DNA of 64,000 nt from Chelativorans alearensis (GCF_010993735.1 NZ_WQNI01000008.1:62001-126000), one strand, 5' to 3'. Shown: positions 1 to 10,143, counted from the first letter of the stretch. A program made the numbers and translations. The notes: generated by a model not told the origin, from the sequence alone.

Positions 1-125
1 GCCTCCGGAGCACCAACGACAGCGTCTTGCAATCCATCAGGCGCGTGCCGCTGTTCGCCGGCTTCCTGGGCCTCGGGCTGCTGCTACTGGCGCTGGGTGC
101 GATGTGGTACCGCGAGGGGCGGTGA
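1..125 (+). CDS. C-terminal end of a membrane protein (5' truncated)
   Basis: An open frame enters from the left edge (codons in phase with base 3) and stops at TGA 123-125. The 40 visible residues contain one hydrophobic helix, roughly VPLFAGFLGLGLLLLALGAM, followed by a short charged tail WYREGR. This is the pattern of a C-terminal transmembrane anchor with a short tail. The family cannot be named because most of the protein lies outside the window. Confidence 0.5.
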   Translation, partial: LRSTNDSVLQSIRRVPLFAGFLGLGLLLLALGAMWYREGR

Positions 126-230
126 GGCAGGAGCTCGCCCCGCCCCAGCCATATTTCAATCACGTTTTATCGCTACGTATCGTTTTATTGCTTATACCAT
201 TGATTTAAATAATTATTCATGGGGACAAAA

Positions 231-1199
231 ATGCATATTCCGACATCTTCGGGTGCCGTCGCCGCCATTCTCGCAACGCTCTGCGGTTCCGCTTTTGCAG
301 ATACCGGAGCGGCGCCGGCGAACTTTCTTTATACGAGTTCCGGAAGCCTCGAAGGGCTGCAGGCCGTTCTGGAGCGGCCGGATATCGACGGCGTTCAGAT
401 CGTCTATAGCTGGAAGTCGCTCGAGCCCGGCATAGGGCAATATGACTTTTCGGCGATCGAGCGGGACCTCGCGACCGCCGAAAAGCTGGGCAAGAAGCTT
501 TTCATCCAGGTGCAGGACCGCTTCTTTTCGCCCAAGGCGAGGAATGTGCCTGCCTATCTGACGAGCGAACCGCAATATGGCGGCGGTCTCGTGGCCCAGG
601 TCGACAATGCCGGCGAGGGAGAACCGGTCGGTCACGGCTGGGCGGCCATGCAATGGAACGATGCCGTGCGCGGCCGTTTTCAGGCGCTCATCGAAGCCCT
701 GGCCGAAAAATTCGACGGTAGGGTGTTCGGCATAAACCTGCCCGAGACCGCCGTCGACATCGACATGGAAGGCGACCGCACCGGCTTTACCTGCGACGCC
801 TATTTCGAGGCGGAGATGGATAACCTGGCCGCGGCCCAGGCGGCCTTCACCGAATCGCACGTCGTGCAGTATGTGAACTTCTGGCCCTGCGAGTGGGCGA
901 ACGACCACGATTACATGGGGCGCCTGTTCGAATACGCGGCCGATCACGGTGTCGGCCTCGGCGGCCCCGACATCGTTCCCTACCGCAAGGGGCAGATGAA
1001 GAACGCTTATCCGTTTTTTAATCGGTACAAGGGGAAGCTCGGCCTGGTGGCAATGGCGGTGCAGGAACCCACCTTGACCTACACGAACCCGAAGACCGGC
1101 AGGCCGTTCACGAAAGACGAGTTCGTTGGCTTCGCTTCCGACTATCTGGGGGTCGACGTCATCTTCTGGAGCGCGGAATCGCCATGGCTGAAGGGCTGA
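231..1199 (+). CDS. secreted glycoside-hydrolase-like TIM-barrel protein
   Basis: The 322-residue protein has an N-terminal signal peptide (about 24 residues, cleavage after GSAFA) and is therefore exported. The body has the strand-helix rhythm of (beta/alpha)8 glycosidases: IDGVQIVYSWKSLEPGIGQY near the first strands, KLFIQVQDRFF next, GINLPETAVD with a candidate acid/base Glu, and FWSAESPW at the end with a second candidate acid. This resembles clan GH-A enzymes, but I cannot assign a GH family or substrate. ATG 231 is preferred over the in-frame ATG 219 because a GGGGAC Shine-Dalgarno-like sequence lies just ahead of it. The sequence upstream is strikingly AT-rich. Confidence 0.7.
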   Translation: MHIPTSSGAVAAILATLCGSAFADTGAAPANFLYTSSGSLEGLQAVLERPDIDGVQIVYSWKSLEPGIGQYDFSAIERDLATAEKLGKKLFIQVQDRFFSPKARNVPAYLTSEPQYGGGLVAQVDNAGEGEPVGHGWAAMQWNDAVRGRFQALIEALAEKFDGRVFGINLPETAVDIDMEGDRTGFTCDAYFEAEMDNLAAAQAAFTESHVVQYVNFWPCEWANDHDYMGRLFEYAADHGVGLGGPDIVPYRKGQMKNAYPFFNRYKGKLGLVAMAVQEPTLTYTNPKTGRPFTKDEFVGFASDYLGVDVIFWSAESPWLKG

Positions 1200-1285
1200 C
1201 CGTCAGCGGAAGCCCATTCCTTGCTTCTCCCATCGGACCGCCGGGCGCTGGCCCGGCGGCAAGGAGTGTGATCTGGAATCTCCGC

Positions 1286-1389
1286 TAGACCAGTTCATCG
1301 TTTCACGATGCCGATGAACTGGTCTAACTCTTTGTTTTGTCGCAATTCCGCACGGAAAACCGGTTCCCACTTTTCCTGGAATTGCTTTA
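1286..1389. repeat. mosaic palindromic intergenic repeat, copy 1
   Basis: A perfect 15-bp inverted repeat (1286-1300 with 1312-1326, arm TAGACCAGTTCATCG) is followed by a conserved tail (TTTTGTCGCAATTCCG, then ACGGAAAACCGGTT and CCACTTTTCCTGGAAT) to 1389. A second copy lies at 32249-32349. The last bases, GCTTTA, supply the TAA stop codon of the acetyltransferase gene on the minus strand. The architecture is like rhizobial RIME/ABC mosaic elements; that name is inference. Confidence 0.85.
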
Positions 1390-1899
1390 GTCGGCAGCCA
1401 GCGCGGCGTGCGTCACCGCGCCCGAAAGGGCCGCCAGTGCGCCCTCTTTCAGTTCCACCGCCAGGAGGCGGTTGGGATCGACCGGGCGCGGCATGCGCAG
1501 TTGGCCGGGTGGAATGCGCTTGAAGCCGAGCGGGCCGTAGTAGGGTTCGTCGCCCACCAGCACCACCACCGCGGCGCCCGCCTCGCCCGCCGCCTCCACC
1601 GCGATCTTCACCAGCTTCTTGCCGATGCCCTTGTTCTTGTAGACGGGGCGCACGGCAAGCGGCCCGAGAAGCAGCGCCCTGCCCTTTCCCGCCGCGATGC
1701 GCGTCAACCGCACCGAGGCGACGACATGGCCCGCGTTGAGGGCGACGAAGGATAACGCGCGCTCATGCGGCCCGCCTTCGCGGATCTTGTAGGCAGCGCG
1801 CGTGAAGCGGCCGGGGCCGAAGGCCTCGGCGTTGATGTGCTCTATTTCGGCGTCGTGCGCCGGGTCTTCCGGCAGAAAGGCGATGTCGGCAAGGGACAT
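1387..1899 (-). CDS. GNAT family N-acetyltransferase (YhbS-like)
   Basis: The 170-residue protein is the usual size for a single GNAT domain, which transfers acetyl from acetyl-CoA to an amine. It shows the beta4 strand and motif A: ALLLGPLAVRPVYKNKGIGK, with the acetyl-CoA pyrophosphate loop KNKGIGKKL at about residues 87-95, then VVLVGDEPYYGPLGF as in YhbS-like acetyltransferases. ATG 1899 follows a weak GGA and matches the expected domain start; the open frame extends further upstream without a good ribosome site. The stop codon lies inside the palindromic repeat, so the C-terminus may have been altered by the repeat's insertion. Substrate unknown. Confidence 0.8.
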   Translation of the reverse strand: MSLADIAFLPEDPAHDAEIEHINAEAFGPGRFTRAAYKIREGGPHERALSFVALNAGHVVASVRLTRIAAGKGRALLLGPLAVRPVYKNKGIGKKLVKIAVEAAGEAGAAVVVLVGDEPYYGPLGFKRIPPGQLRMPRPVDPNRLLAVELKEGALAALSGAVTHAALAAD

Positions 1900-2169
1900 G
1901 GAGAGATTTTCCGGTGATAGGACAGGGATATGCGGCGTCAGGCGCACCCGCAAAGGCGCGTCAGCCCTATCGTCGTCGCTGCACCGGAAAGAGAACCATT
2001 GCATTCATCTCCAAGGAACGGTTCCGCTAGCACCAAACGCCCGCCTCGTCCACTGGAATGATGCCTCCTCCTTGCGGGAACGTTCGCAATTGTTGACGAT
2101 GCGTTCATGCCCGCCGGGGTTGGGAAGCAATCGTCAATGTCCTAGATGCGGGTGGCAGACAGAAGGAGA

Positions 2170-3165
2170 ATGACGATGGGCCTGCTCGTCGACGGCGTAT
2201 GGCACGACCAGTGGTACGACACCTCGAAGACCGGCGGCCGCTTCGAGCGGTCGAAGTCGCAATTCCGCGATTTCGTGACGAAGGACGGGCAACCGGCAGA
2301 GGGGCGCGAGCGCGGCTTCAAGGCGGAGCCCGGCCGCTACCATCTCTACGTCTCCTATGCCTGCCCCTGGGCCCACCGCACGCTGATCTTCCGCAAGCTG
2401 AAGAAGCTGGAGGACGTTATCTCCTTTTCCGTCGTGCACCATTTCATGGGCGAGAACGGCTGGACCTTCAAGACGGGCGACGGGGCGACGGGGGACCGGC
2501 TTTACGGCCTCGACTTCCTGCACCAGGTCTATACCCGGGCCGACCCGCACTATTCGGGCCGGGTGACGGTGCCGGTCCTGTGGGACAGGAAGACGGAGAC
2601 GATAGTCTCCAACGAGTCGGCCGAGATCATCCGCATGCTGAATTCGGCCTTCGACGAATGGGGTGACACCTCGGTGGACCTTTATCCGGCACCCCTGCGC
2701 GCCGAGATCGACGCCATCAACGACCTCGTCTACGAGAACATCAACAACGGCGTCTACCGCGCCGGCTTCGCCACCACCCAGGAAGCCTACGAGGAGGCCT
2801 TCGGCCAGCTGTTCGCCGCCCTCGACACGGTGGAAGAGCGCCTGTCGCGCCAGCGCTATCTCACCGGCGAACGCCTGACGGAAGCCGACTGGCGGCTTTT
2901 CACCACGCTGGCGCGCTTCGACCCGGTTTATGTGGGCCACTTCAAGTGCAACCTGCGGCGCATCGCCGACTATCCGAACCTGTCGAACTATCTGCGCGAA
3001 CTCTATCAGGTGCCGGGCGTTGCCGAGACCGTGAACATGCGCCACATCAAGGCGCACTATTACGGCAGCCACGCCTCCATCAACCCGACGCGCATCGTGC
3101 CGGTGGGGCCGGAGGTGGACTACTCGGCGCCGCACGACCGGGGGAGGCTTACCAAGGCGGCATAG
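2170..3165 (+). CDS. glutathionyl-hydroquinone reductase (glutathione S-transferase family, YqjG-like)
   Basis: The protein has 331 residues, typical of the Xi-class GST family that reduces glutathionyl-hydroquinones to hydroquinones with glutathione. The catalytic cysteine sits in the motif YACPWAHRTLIF (about residues 63-74), the signature of YqjG/PcpF/EcM4 enzymes. The N-terminal RFERSKSQFRDFV and the C-terminal GST helical domain with RYLTGERLTEADWRLFTTL are also typical. ATG 2170 is chosen because AGAAGGAGA immediately precedes it; an in-frame ATG at 2146 lacks a ribosome site. It is monocistronic, with the Nudix gene convergent after a 25-bp gap. Confidence 0.9.
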   Translation: MTMGLLVDGVWHDQWYDTSKTGGRFERSKSQFRDFVTKDGQPAEGRERGFKAEPGRYHLYVSYACPWAHRTLIFRKLKKLEDVISFSVVHHFMGENGWTFKTGDGATGDRLYGLDFLHQVYTRADPHYSGRVTVPVLWDRKTETIVSNESAEIIRMLNSAFDEWGDTSVDLYPAPLRAEIDAINDLVYENINNGVYRAGFATTQEAYEEAFGQLFAALDTVEERLSRQRYLTGERLTEADWRLFTTLARFDPVYVGHFKCNLRRIADYPNLSNYLRELYQVPGVAETVNMRHIKAHYYGSHASINPTRIVPVGPEVDYSAPHDRGRLTKAA

Positions 3166-3190
3166 GGTCAGCCGAATTCCGCTCTTGAGC

Positions 3191-3682
3191 CTACCACTCC
3201 GCCGATACCGGCGCTCCTTCGAAGATTTCCGACAGGCGTCGACGGGTTCCCTCGGTTGTCTCCTCCGGCAAGGCATCGAGGGGGAAGAACCGGGCCTCGG
3301 CGATTTCCCCGTCCGGCTTGTGCGGGTGGGTCTGGCGGAAACCGGCGACAAGATAGACGGCGACGTGATCGCGGCGGCTGGCCTTGCGGTTGAAATGAAC
3401 CGATTTCAGCTCCGGCGCTCCTGTAAGGGCGATGTTGCCCTCCTCTTCCAGTTCGCGCGCCAGGGCCGCTTCCGTGGTCTCGCCCGGCTCGACGCCGCCG
3501 CCGGGCAATTGCCAGCCGGCCACATAGGTGTGGCGCACGAGGAGAACGGTGTTGGCTTGCGCGTTGTAGACGACGCCGCGCACGCCGAGCGTCATCGGGC
3601 GGCGCAAGAGGAACCACAGATGGAAGAGGCGCACGAGGAGACGCGTCTTCGCGGGGCGGGGCGCGAGGAGGCGTCCGTTCAT
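3191..3682 (-). CDS. Nudix hydrolase
   Basis: The 163-residue protein carries a complete Nudix box, GGGVEPGETTEAALARELEE followed by EGNI (roughly residues 70-93), with the REL-x-EE glutamates that bind the metal. The family hydrolyses nucleoside diphosphates linked to another moiety; the substrate cannot be read from the sequence. The N-terminus is basic and hydrophobic (TRLLVRLFHLWFLLRRP), which may be a peripheral membrane helix. ATG 3682 leaves 53 bp to the divergent metallophosphoesterase gene, whereas the earlier in-frame ATG at 3751 would overlap that gene's start. Confidence 0.85.
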   Translation of the reverse strand: MNGRLLAPRPAKTRLLVRLFHLWFLLRRPMTLGVRGVVYNAQANTVLLVRHTYVAGWQLPGGGVEPGETTEAALARELEEEGNIALTGAPELKSVHFNRKASRRDHVAVYLVAGFRQTHPHKPDGEIAEARFFPLDALPEETTEGTRRRLSEIFEGAPVSAEW

Positions 3683-3735
3683 GCGGGGCTCCGCGAGGGC
3701 TGGAAAGGCGGGCGGGGCTGCATTACACACGGAGC

Positions 3736-4656
3736 ATGTTTCGCCTTGCACATTTTTCCGACATCCATCTGGGGCCGCTGCCCGACATAACCTATCGCGA
3801 ACTCGCCAACAAACGCATTACCGGTTACATCAACTGGCAGCGCCACCGGCGCATCCATCTCGACCACGGCATCATCGACCGCATCACAGACGACATGCTG
3901 GCCGCAAACCCCGACCACATCGCGCTGACCGGCGATCTGGTGAACCTGGCGCTTGCCAAGGAGATCGAGACGGCGCGGCTGTGGCTGGAGGGGCTTGGGA
4001 GCCCTGAGGACATTTCCGTGGTGCCGGGCAACCACGACGCCTATGTGCCGCGGGCGCTCGCCAGGGCCTGCCTCGCCTGGGGACCATATATGACGGGCGA
4101 CGGAGCGGCACCGCCCACCGACCGCCACGGCTTTCCATATCTCAGGGTGCGCGGGCCGGTGGCGATCATCGGTGTGTCTTCGGCACGGGCGACGGCACCG
4201 TTTCTGGCCAGCGGCTATTTCGCCGAAAGGCAGGCGAGAAAAACGGCGAAACTCCTGGACGAGGCCGGCGCGCGGGGCCTGTTCCGCATCGTCATGATCC
4301 ACCATCCGCCCGTGCGCGGCGCCACTGGCCCGCACAAGCGGCTTCTTGGCATTTCACGCTTCCAGAAGATGGTGCGCCGGCACGGCGCGGAACTGGTGCT
4401 TCACGGGCACACGCACCTGCCTACCGTGCACCGCATCGACGGGCCGGACGGCACGGTGCCGGTCGTCGGCGTGGCTGCGGCGGGGCAGATGCATGGCGGG
4501 GCAAAACCCGCGGGGCACTACAATCTCTTCCAGATCGTCGGCATGCCAGGGGCGTGGCAGGTGCAGTTGACACGACGCGGGGCGGTCGAGGGGCGAACCG
4601 AGATCGGCGAAATCTCTTCTCAGATACTGGTCTCAGGCGTGCGGGCGCCGGCGTGA
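3736..4656 (+). CDS. metallophosphoesterase (calcineurin-like)
   Basis: The 306-residue protein has all blocks of the calcineurin-like fold for a di-metal centre: FSDIHLG (residues 7-13), LTGDLVN, VVPGNHDAY, MIHHPPV and LHGHTHLP. It most resembles the cAMP phosphodiesterase/Icc and 3',5'-cyclic nucleotide branch, but substrate specificity is not deducible. There is no signal peptide, so it is probably cytoplasmic. It is divergent from the Nudix gene and shares a 53-bp intergenic promoter region with it; its 3' end is convergent with the small membrane protein gene. Confidence 0.85.
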   Translation: MFRLAHFSDIHLGPLPDITYRELANKRITGYINWQRHRRIHLDHGIIDRITDDMLAANPDHIALTGDLVNLALAKEIETARLWLEGLGSPEDISVVPGNHDAYVPRALARACLAWGPYMTGDGAAPPTDRHGFPYLRVRGPVAIIGVSSARATAPFLASGYFAERQARKTAKLLDEAGARGLFRIVMIHHPPVRGATGPHKRLLGISRFQKMVRRHGAELVLHGHTHLPTVHRIDGPDGTVPVVGVAAAGQMHGGAKPAGHYNLFQIVGMPGAWQVQLTRRGAVEGRTEIGEISSQILVSGVRAPA

Positions 4657-4679
4657 GAGGTAGTACCAAGGCACCGGCC

Positions 4680-5279
4680 CTATCGGAGAAGGCTGCCGAT
4701 CTCCGGAAAGCGACCCGAGAGGAAAAAGAGTACGCCGGCGATGCCGACGGCGCCGCCGGCCAGAACCAGCAGCAGACCACCGAAGAACGCCTTCCACGGG
4801 CTGCGCGCAGCCGGCGTGGCCTCTCCTATTTCTTCCCGTCCGCGAGGCAGCGCCTCCACCTCGCCCTCGACGGCGCGCTGACGCTCCACCAGGCGCTCGG
4901 CGATATAACGGGTGACCTGGTCGGCCACCGGCGCCATGTCCGTCGATTCCGCCAGCACCACGCGGCCCAGCCGCGTATCGCGCAGGAAGCGGTAGGTGCG
5001 CCGGTCGCGGCCCATGGTGACGTGCGCCACGGCATCGATCCATAAGCGCGGCTGCTCGCCGGACGAGATGACGAGGTCGAAGGCGGGATCGTCCTCGGGC
5101 ACGTCGGCGAAGACGGGTCCCAGTTCCTGCGCCAGAAGCTCGAGCCGTGTGCGGCTCGCCTCGCGCATCTCGACGACCACGTCCTCGCGGTCGGCGGCGG
5201 CGTTCTTCATCTCGCGGACGGCGTCGGAGAGCTTGCGCAGATTGGCGATGGGAGCGACGTTCTGGTTAGCCTCGCTCAT
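4680..5279 (-). CDS. hypothetical C-terminally anchored membrane protein behind a CtrA box
   Basis: I do not recognise the 199-residue protein. Residues 1-165 are hydrophilic and rich in Arg/Glu, with a helical start (LRKLSDAVREMKNAAADRED). The C-terminus has one strong transmembrane helix (AFFGGLLLVLAGGAVGIAGV, about 168-190) and a short tail. This suggests a cytoplasmic domain anchored by its C-terminus. ATG 5279 is supported by GGAGGACC just upstream; an in-frame ATG at 5297 is less well placed. A perfect TTAA-N7-TTAA site lies 28 bp before the start, suggesting CtrA control. Confidence 0.65.
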   Translation of the reverse strand: MSEANQNVAPIANLRKLSDAVREMKNAAADREDVVVEMREASRTRLELLAQELGPVFADVPEDDPAFDLVISSGEQPRLWIDAVAHVTMGRDRRTYRFLRDTRLGRVVLAESTDMAPVADQVTRYIAERLVERQRAVEGEVEALPRGREEIGEATPAARSPWKAFFGGLLLVLAGGAVGIAGVLFFLSGRFPEIGSLLR

Positions 5280-5306
5280 GATGGTCCTCCAGACCAATAA
5301 AGATCG

Positions 5307-5321
5307 TTAACCTACCGTTAA
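5307..5321. promoter_or_regulatory. perfect CtrA box (TTAA-N7-TTAA)
   Basis: TTAA at 5307-5310 and TTAA at 5318-5321 are separated by exactly seven bases (CCTACCG), matching the Caulobacter/Rhizobiales CtrA consensus. The site lies 28-42 bp upstream of the minus-strand start at 5279, where it could overlap a promoter. In high-GC DNA such a site is rare by chance. The binding itself is inference. Confidence 0.6.
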
Positions 5322-5380
5322 CACGGGCGGGAAGGGAAATCATCCTGATTTGTTCCGCTTTCGTGCCTGTTGAAAACCGG

Positions 5381-5471
5381 CATACAGCGCCGTGCGCCCT
5401 TTAGGACGCACGGCGCTGTATGTGATTGAATCTGCACATCGTGCTTTCCGAAAATCGATTCCGATTTTCGG
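5381..5471. repeat. tandem strong palindromes, intergenic repeat-like element
   Basis: Two perfect hairpins lie back to back. The first has a 16-bp stem, CATACAGCGCCGTGCG at 5381-5396 with its complement at 5407-5422, and a 10-nt loop. The second has a 10-bp stem, CCGAAAATCG at 5448-5457 with 5462-5471, and a 4-nt loop. The element fills the gap between the hydrolase stop codon and the next gene. The style resembles mosaic repeats of Rhizobiales. No second copy is obvious in this window, so calling it a repeat rests on general familiarity. Confidence 0.6.
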
Positions 5472-5480
5472 GCCGATGCG

Positions 5481-8035
<2,555 letters not shown>

Positions 8036-8061
8036 TTAGCGGAAGGAGCAGGCCAGCGCAT

Positions 8062-8108
8062 CCGGCGACACCGATCGCCGGGCGCCCCTTCAACGGACCC
8101 GGCGATCG
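8062..8108 (-). promoter_or_regulatory. mutually exclusive hairpins downstream of the leu leader peptide
   Basis: Hairpin A pairs 8098-8108 with 8072-8082 (perfect 11 bp, CGATCGCCGGG type) and holds the leader stop codon in its loop. Hairpin B pairs 8075-8081 with 8062-8068 (perfect 7 bp). Both need 8075-8081, so only one can form. The upstream arm of A is encoded by the codons just after the Leu run, so ribosome position should choose between A and B. No U-tract directly follows B; the nearest run of T (8028-8032) is about 30 nt further. Confidence 0.6.
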
Positions 8109-8209
8109 CCGATAAGGCCGAGAAGCAGCAGGCTGGGGGCGAGCGCACGCGTGGCCGCGCCGCCAAAAGCGGACGGGCAGGAATGGCTTATGCGCTCAAT
8201 GTCCAACAT
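8090..8209 (-). CDS. candidate leucine leader peptide
   Basis: The 39-codon frame starts at ATG 8209 and ends at TGA 8090-8092, 126 bp upstream of leuA. Near its end it reads SLLLLGLIGDRRVR: five Leu and one Ile within eight codons (8111-8131). This is what a leader peptide for a leucine attenuator should contain. The -10-like CTATCA ends eight bases before the ATG, so the message may begin at the A of the start codon and be leaderless. No ribosome-binding site is visible, in agreement with this. It is inferred and not homology-tested. Confidence 0.6.
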   Translation of the reverse strand: MLDIERISHSCPSAFGGAATRALAPSLLLLGLIGDRRVR

Positions 8210-8216
8210 GGGGTTT

Positions 8217-8245
8217 TGATAGCCGAGGCGGTGGCACGGCGCAAG
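8217..8245 (-). promoter_or_regulatory. predicted promoter of the leu leader transcript
   Basis: On the minus strand CTTGCG (8240-8245) and CTATCA (8217-8222) are separated by 17 bp, close to the rhizobial housekeeping consensus CTTGAC-N17-CTATAT. Seven bases (AAACCCC) separate the -10 from the leader ATG, placing the expected first transcribed base on the start codon. Confidence 0.55.
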
Positions 8246-8252
8246 AGGCCGC

Positions 8253-8310
8253 TTGACAGGGCCAGCGCCTTTCTATATTTCACCAGTTAGATAATTAACT
8301 TAATGGTGAA
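8253..8310 (+). promoter_or_regulatory. promoter and inverted repeats upstream of the ArsR gene
   Basis: TTGACA (8253-8258) is followed after 15 bp by TATATT (8274-8279), a somewhat short spacer. Downstream, AGTTA-N6-TAACT (8285-8300) forms one dyad, and TTCACCA (8279-8285) with TGGTGAA (8304-8310) forms a wider inverted repeat. The AT-rich dyads overlap the expected start site and lie just before the regulator's ATG at 8315, fitting autoregulation by the ArsR-type repressor. Confidence 0.45.
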
Positions 8311-8314
8311 CTAG

Positions 8315-8659
8315 ATGAAGTCGGATCCCCTCAGCGCCGCGTTTGCCGCCCTGGCCGACCCTACGCGGCGCGCCATGCTCACCCGGTTGTGCGAGGGCGA
8401 GGCGACGGTGAACGAGATCGCCGCGCCGTTCGACCTGTCGCTTCCGGCCATCTCCAAGCATCTCAAGGTTCTGGAGGGCGCGGGGCTGATCTCGCGCGGA
8501 CGCTCCGCGCAGTTCCGCCCCTGCCGGCTCAAACCGGGGCCGCTGAAGGACGTGGCCGACTGGGTGGAGCGCTACCGCCGCTTCTGGGACGAGAGCCTCG
8601 ACCGCCTGGACAACTACCTGAAGGAAATCCAGCACAAGGAGAGATCCGATGACGCCTGA
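8315..8659 (+). CDS. ArsR/SmtB-family HTH regulator
   Basis: The 114-residue protein is a single winged-helix domain. LADPTRRAMLTRLCEGEATV and NEIAAPFDLSLPAISKHLKV LEGAGLI are the classic ArsR helix-turn-helix with the recognition helix LPAISKHLKVL. No metal-binding cysteines of the ELCV(C/G)DL type are present, so this is not a typical metal sensor. It belongs to the widespread subgroup encoded directly before SRPBCC/AHSA1 proteins. It overlaps the next gene by 11 bp (ATG 8649 inside its end), so the two are one operon. It probably represses its own operon through the dyads just upstream. Confidence 0.85.
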   Translation: MKSDPLSAAFAALADPTRRAMLTRLCEGEATVNEIAAPFDLSLPAISKHLKVLEGAGLISRGRSAQFRPCRLKPGPLKDVADWVERYRRFWDESLDRLDNYLKEIQHKERSDDA

Positions 8660-9125
8660 GACCGCCACAGCCCTGCACTCCGATGCGGAACTTTACATCT
8701 CGCGCCTCTTCGATGCGCCGCGGGCGCTCGTCTTCGAGGCATGGACGAAGGCGGAGCATATCAGCCGCTGGTCCTGCCCGACCGGCTTCACCATCCCCCA
8801 CTCCGAAGGCGACATCCGCACGGGCGGCTGGTTCAAGACGTGCATGCGCTCGCCTGAAGGCGAAGAACACTGGTTGAGCGGCACCTATCGCGAGGTCACG
8901 CCGCCCGAGCGCCTCGTCTTCACCCATGCCTGGCATGACGAGAGCGGCAAGCCGGGCCACGAAACCGTGGTCACCATCAAACTGAGGGAGGAAGGCGGCA
9001 GGACGCGGCTGACCCTGCACCAGGCCTTCTTCGCCTCCAGGGCCTCGCGCGATGGCCATGAAGGCGGCTGGAACGAGACGCTCGACAATCTGGCCGCGTA
9101 TCTGCCGACCATCGCCGGCGGTTGA
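8649..9125 (+). CDS. SRPBCC (AHSA1-type) domain protein 1
   Basis: The 158-residue protein is an AHSA1-like START/SRPBCC fold: RLFDAPRALVFEAWTKAEHI, a mid segment with GGWFKTCMRSPEGEEHWLSG, and the closing helix GHEGGWNETLDNLAAYL. This fold binds small hydrophobic ligands; the ligand is unknown. Ribosome site AAGGAGAGATCCG precedes ATG 8649, and the start lies within the preceding regulator gene, so translation is coupled. A paralogue follows at 9230. The ArsR-SRPBCC pairing is common in Proteobacteria and Actinobacteria, but the role of these pairs is not established. Confidence 0.85.
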   Translation: MTPETATALHSDAELYISRLFDAPRALVFEAWTKAEHISRWSCPTGFTIPHSEGDIRTGGWFKTCMRSPEGEEHWLSGTYREVTPPERLVFTHAWHDESGKPGHETVVTIKLREEGGRTRLTLHQAFFASRASRDGHEGGWNETLDNLAAYLPTIAGG

Positions 9126-9229
9126 AGCGGCACTTGAGGAAAGCTGAATCGGAATGTCAGCCAGCACAGCCAACCGCGCGGAATGACTCGACGTTTCACT
9201 CACATCTTGATCCGATGGGGAGAAGGACG

Positions 9230-9697
9230 ATGATCCAGACGACCACCGCCATGAACGACCTCGCACTTTCCATCACCCGCGTCTTCGATGCCCCGCGCGG
9301 CCTCGTCTTCAGGGTCTGGAGCACGCCGGAGCATCTCGCCCGCTGGTGGGGGCCGAAGGGCTTTTCCGTGCCGTCGGTCAAAACCGACTTTCGCGAGGGC
9401 GGCGCGTGGCGCGCCTGCATCCGCTCTCCAGAGGGACAAGACTACTGGGCGAGCGGGGTTTACCGCGAGATCGCCGAGCCTCACCGCATCGTCTTCACCT
9501 TCACCTGGGAGGAGGAAGGCGCCATGGAAACGGTGGTTACCGTGACGCTGGAAGAGGCTGGAGAGAAGACACGGCTCACCTTCCACCAGACGCCCTTCCC
9601 CACCCCCGAAAGCCGCGACGGCCACACGGAGGGCTGGGAGGAATGCATGGACCGGCTCGGTGCCTATGTCACCGTGCAAAAGGAGGAGATGGGATGA
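9230..9697 (+). CDS. SRPBCC (AHSA1-type) domain protein 2
   Basis: The 155-residue paralogue of the preceding SRPBCC protein shares FDAPRGLVFRVWSTPEHLAR followed by WWGPKGFSVP, then ACIRSPEGQDYWASGVYREI and the C-terminal DGHTEGWEECMDRLGAYV. The WWGP motif is more canonical than in the first copy, where it is replaced by WSCP, so the two ligand pockets probably differ. ATG 9230 follows GGGGAGAAGGACG; the frame is open further upstream but lacks a ribosome site. Its stop overlaps the next start (ATGA at 9694-9697). Confidence 0.85.
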   Translation: MIQTTTAMNDLALSITRVFDAPRGLVFRVWSTPEHLARWWGPKGFSVPSVKTDFREGGAWRACIRSPEGQDYWASGVYREIAEPHRIVFTFTWEEEGAMETVVTVTLEEAGEKTRLTFHQTPFPTPESRDGHTEGWEECMDRLGAYVTVQKEEMG

Positions 9698-10143
9698 GGA
9701 AGACCTATCACGGGAGCTGCCATTGCGGGGCCGTCCGCTTCGAATGCCGGCTCGATCTGGCGCCGGAAGGCCAGCGCTCGGAGCCGGCGCGGGAGGGCGT
9801 GTATTGGACCTCGACCTTCCGCTGCAACTGCTCCTCCTGCCTGAAGACGCGGTTCTGGAAGGCATTCGCCGTACCGGAGGACTTCAAGCTGCTTAAGGGC
9901 GAGGAAGCGTTGACGGAATACCGCTTCGGCGCGCGCATGATCAGGCATGTTTTCTGCAGGCACTGCGGCGTCCACCCCTTCGCCAGCGCCGATTTCGACG
10001 TAATGGGCGGGGCGTTTTATGCCGTCAATCTCGTCTGCCTCGACGATGCCAGCGACGAGGAGCTGGCGGGCGCGCCGATCATCTATGAGGACGGCCGACA
10101 CGATGCCTGGGACAGGGCGCCGGAGGTGACCTCATACCTTTAG
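9694..10143 (+). CDS. GFA (CENP-V/GFA) family zinc protein
   Basis: The 149-residue protein has the cysteine pattern of the GFA fold: SCHCGAVRFEC at the start, RCNCSSCLKTRFW in the middle and FCRHCGVHPFA towards the end. These ligands bind the zinc ions of the glutathione-dependent formaldehyde-activating enzyme family. Most members, including this one, have no proven glutathione-formaldehyde activity, so the family name only is given. Start ATG 9694 overlaps the stop of the SRPBCC gene, and GGAGGAGATGGG lies ahead. It is the last gene of the ArsR operon and overlaps the convergent HxlR gene by 4 bp at the 3' ends. Confidence 0.85.
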   Translation: MRKTYHGSCHCGAVRFECRLDLAPEGQRSEPAREGVYWTSTFRCNCSSCLKTRFWKAFAVPEDFKLLKGEEALTEYRFGARMIRHVFCRHCGVHPFASADFDVMGGAFYAVNLVCLDDASDEELAGAPIIYEDGRHDAWDRAPEVTSYL

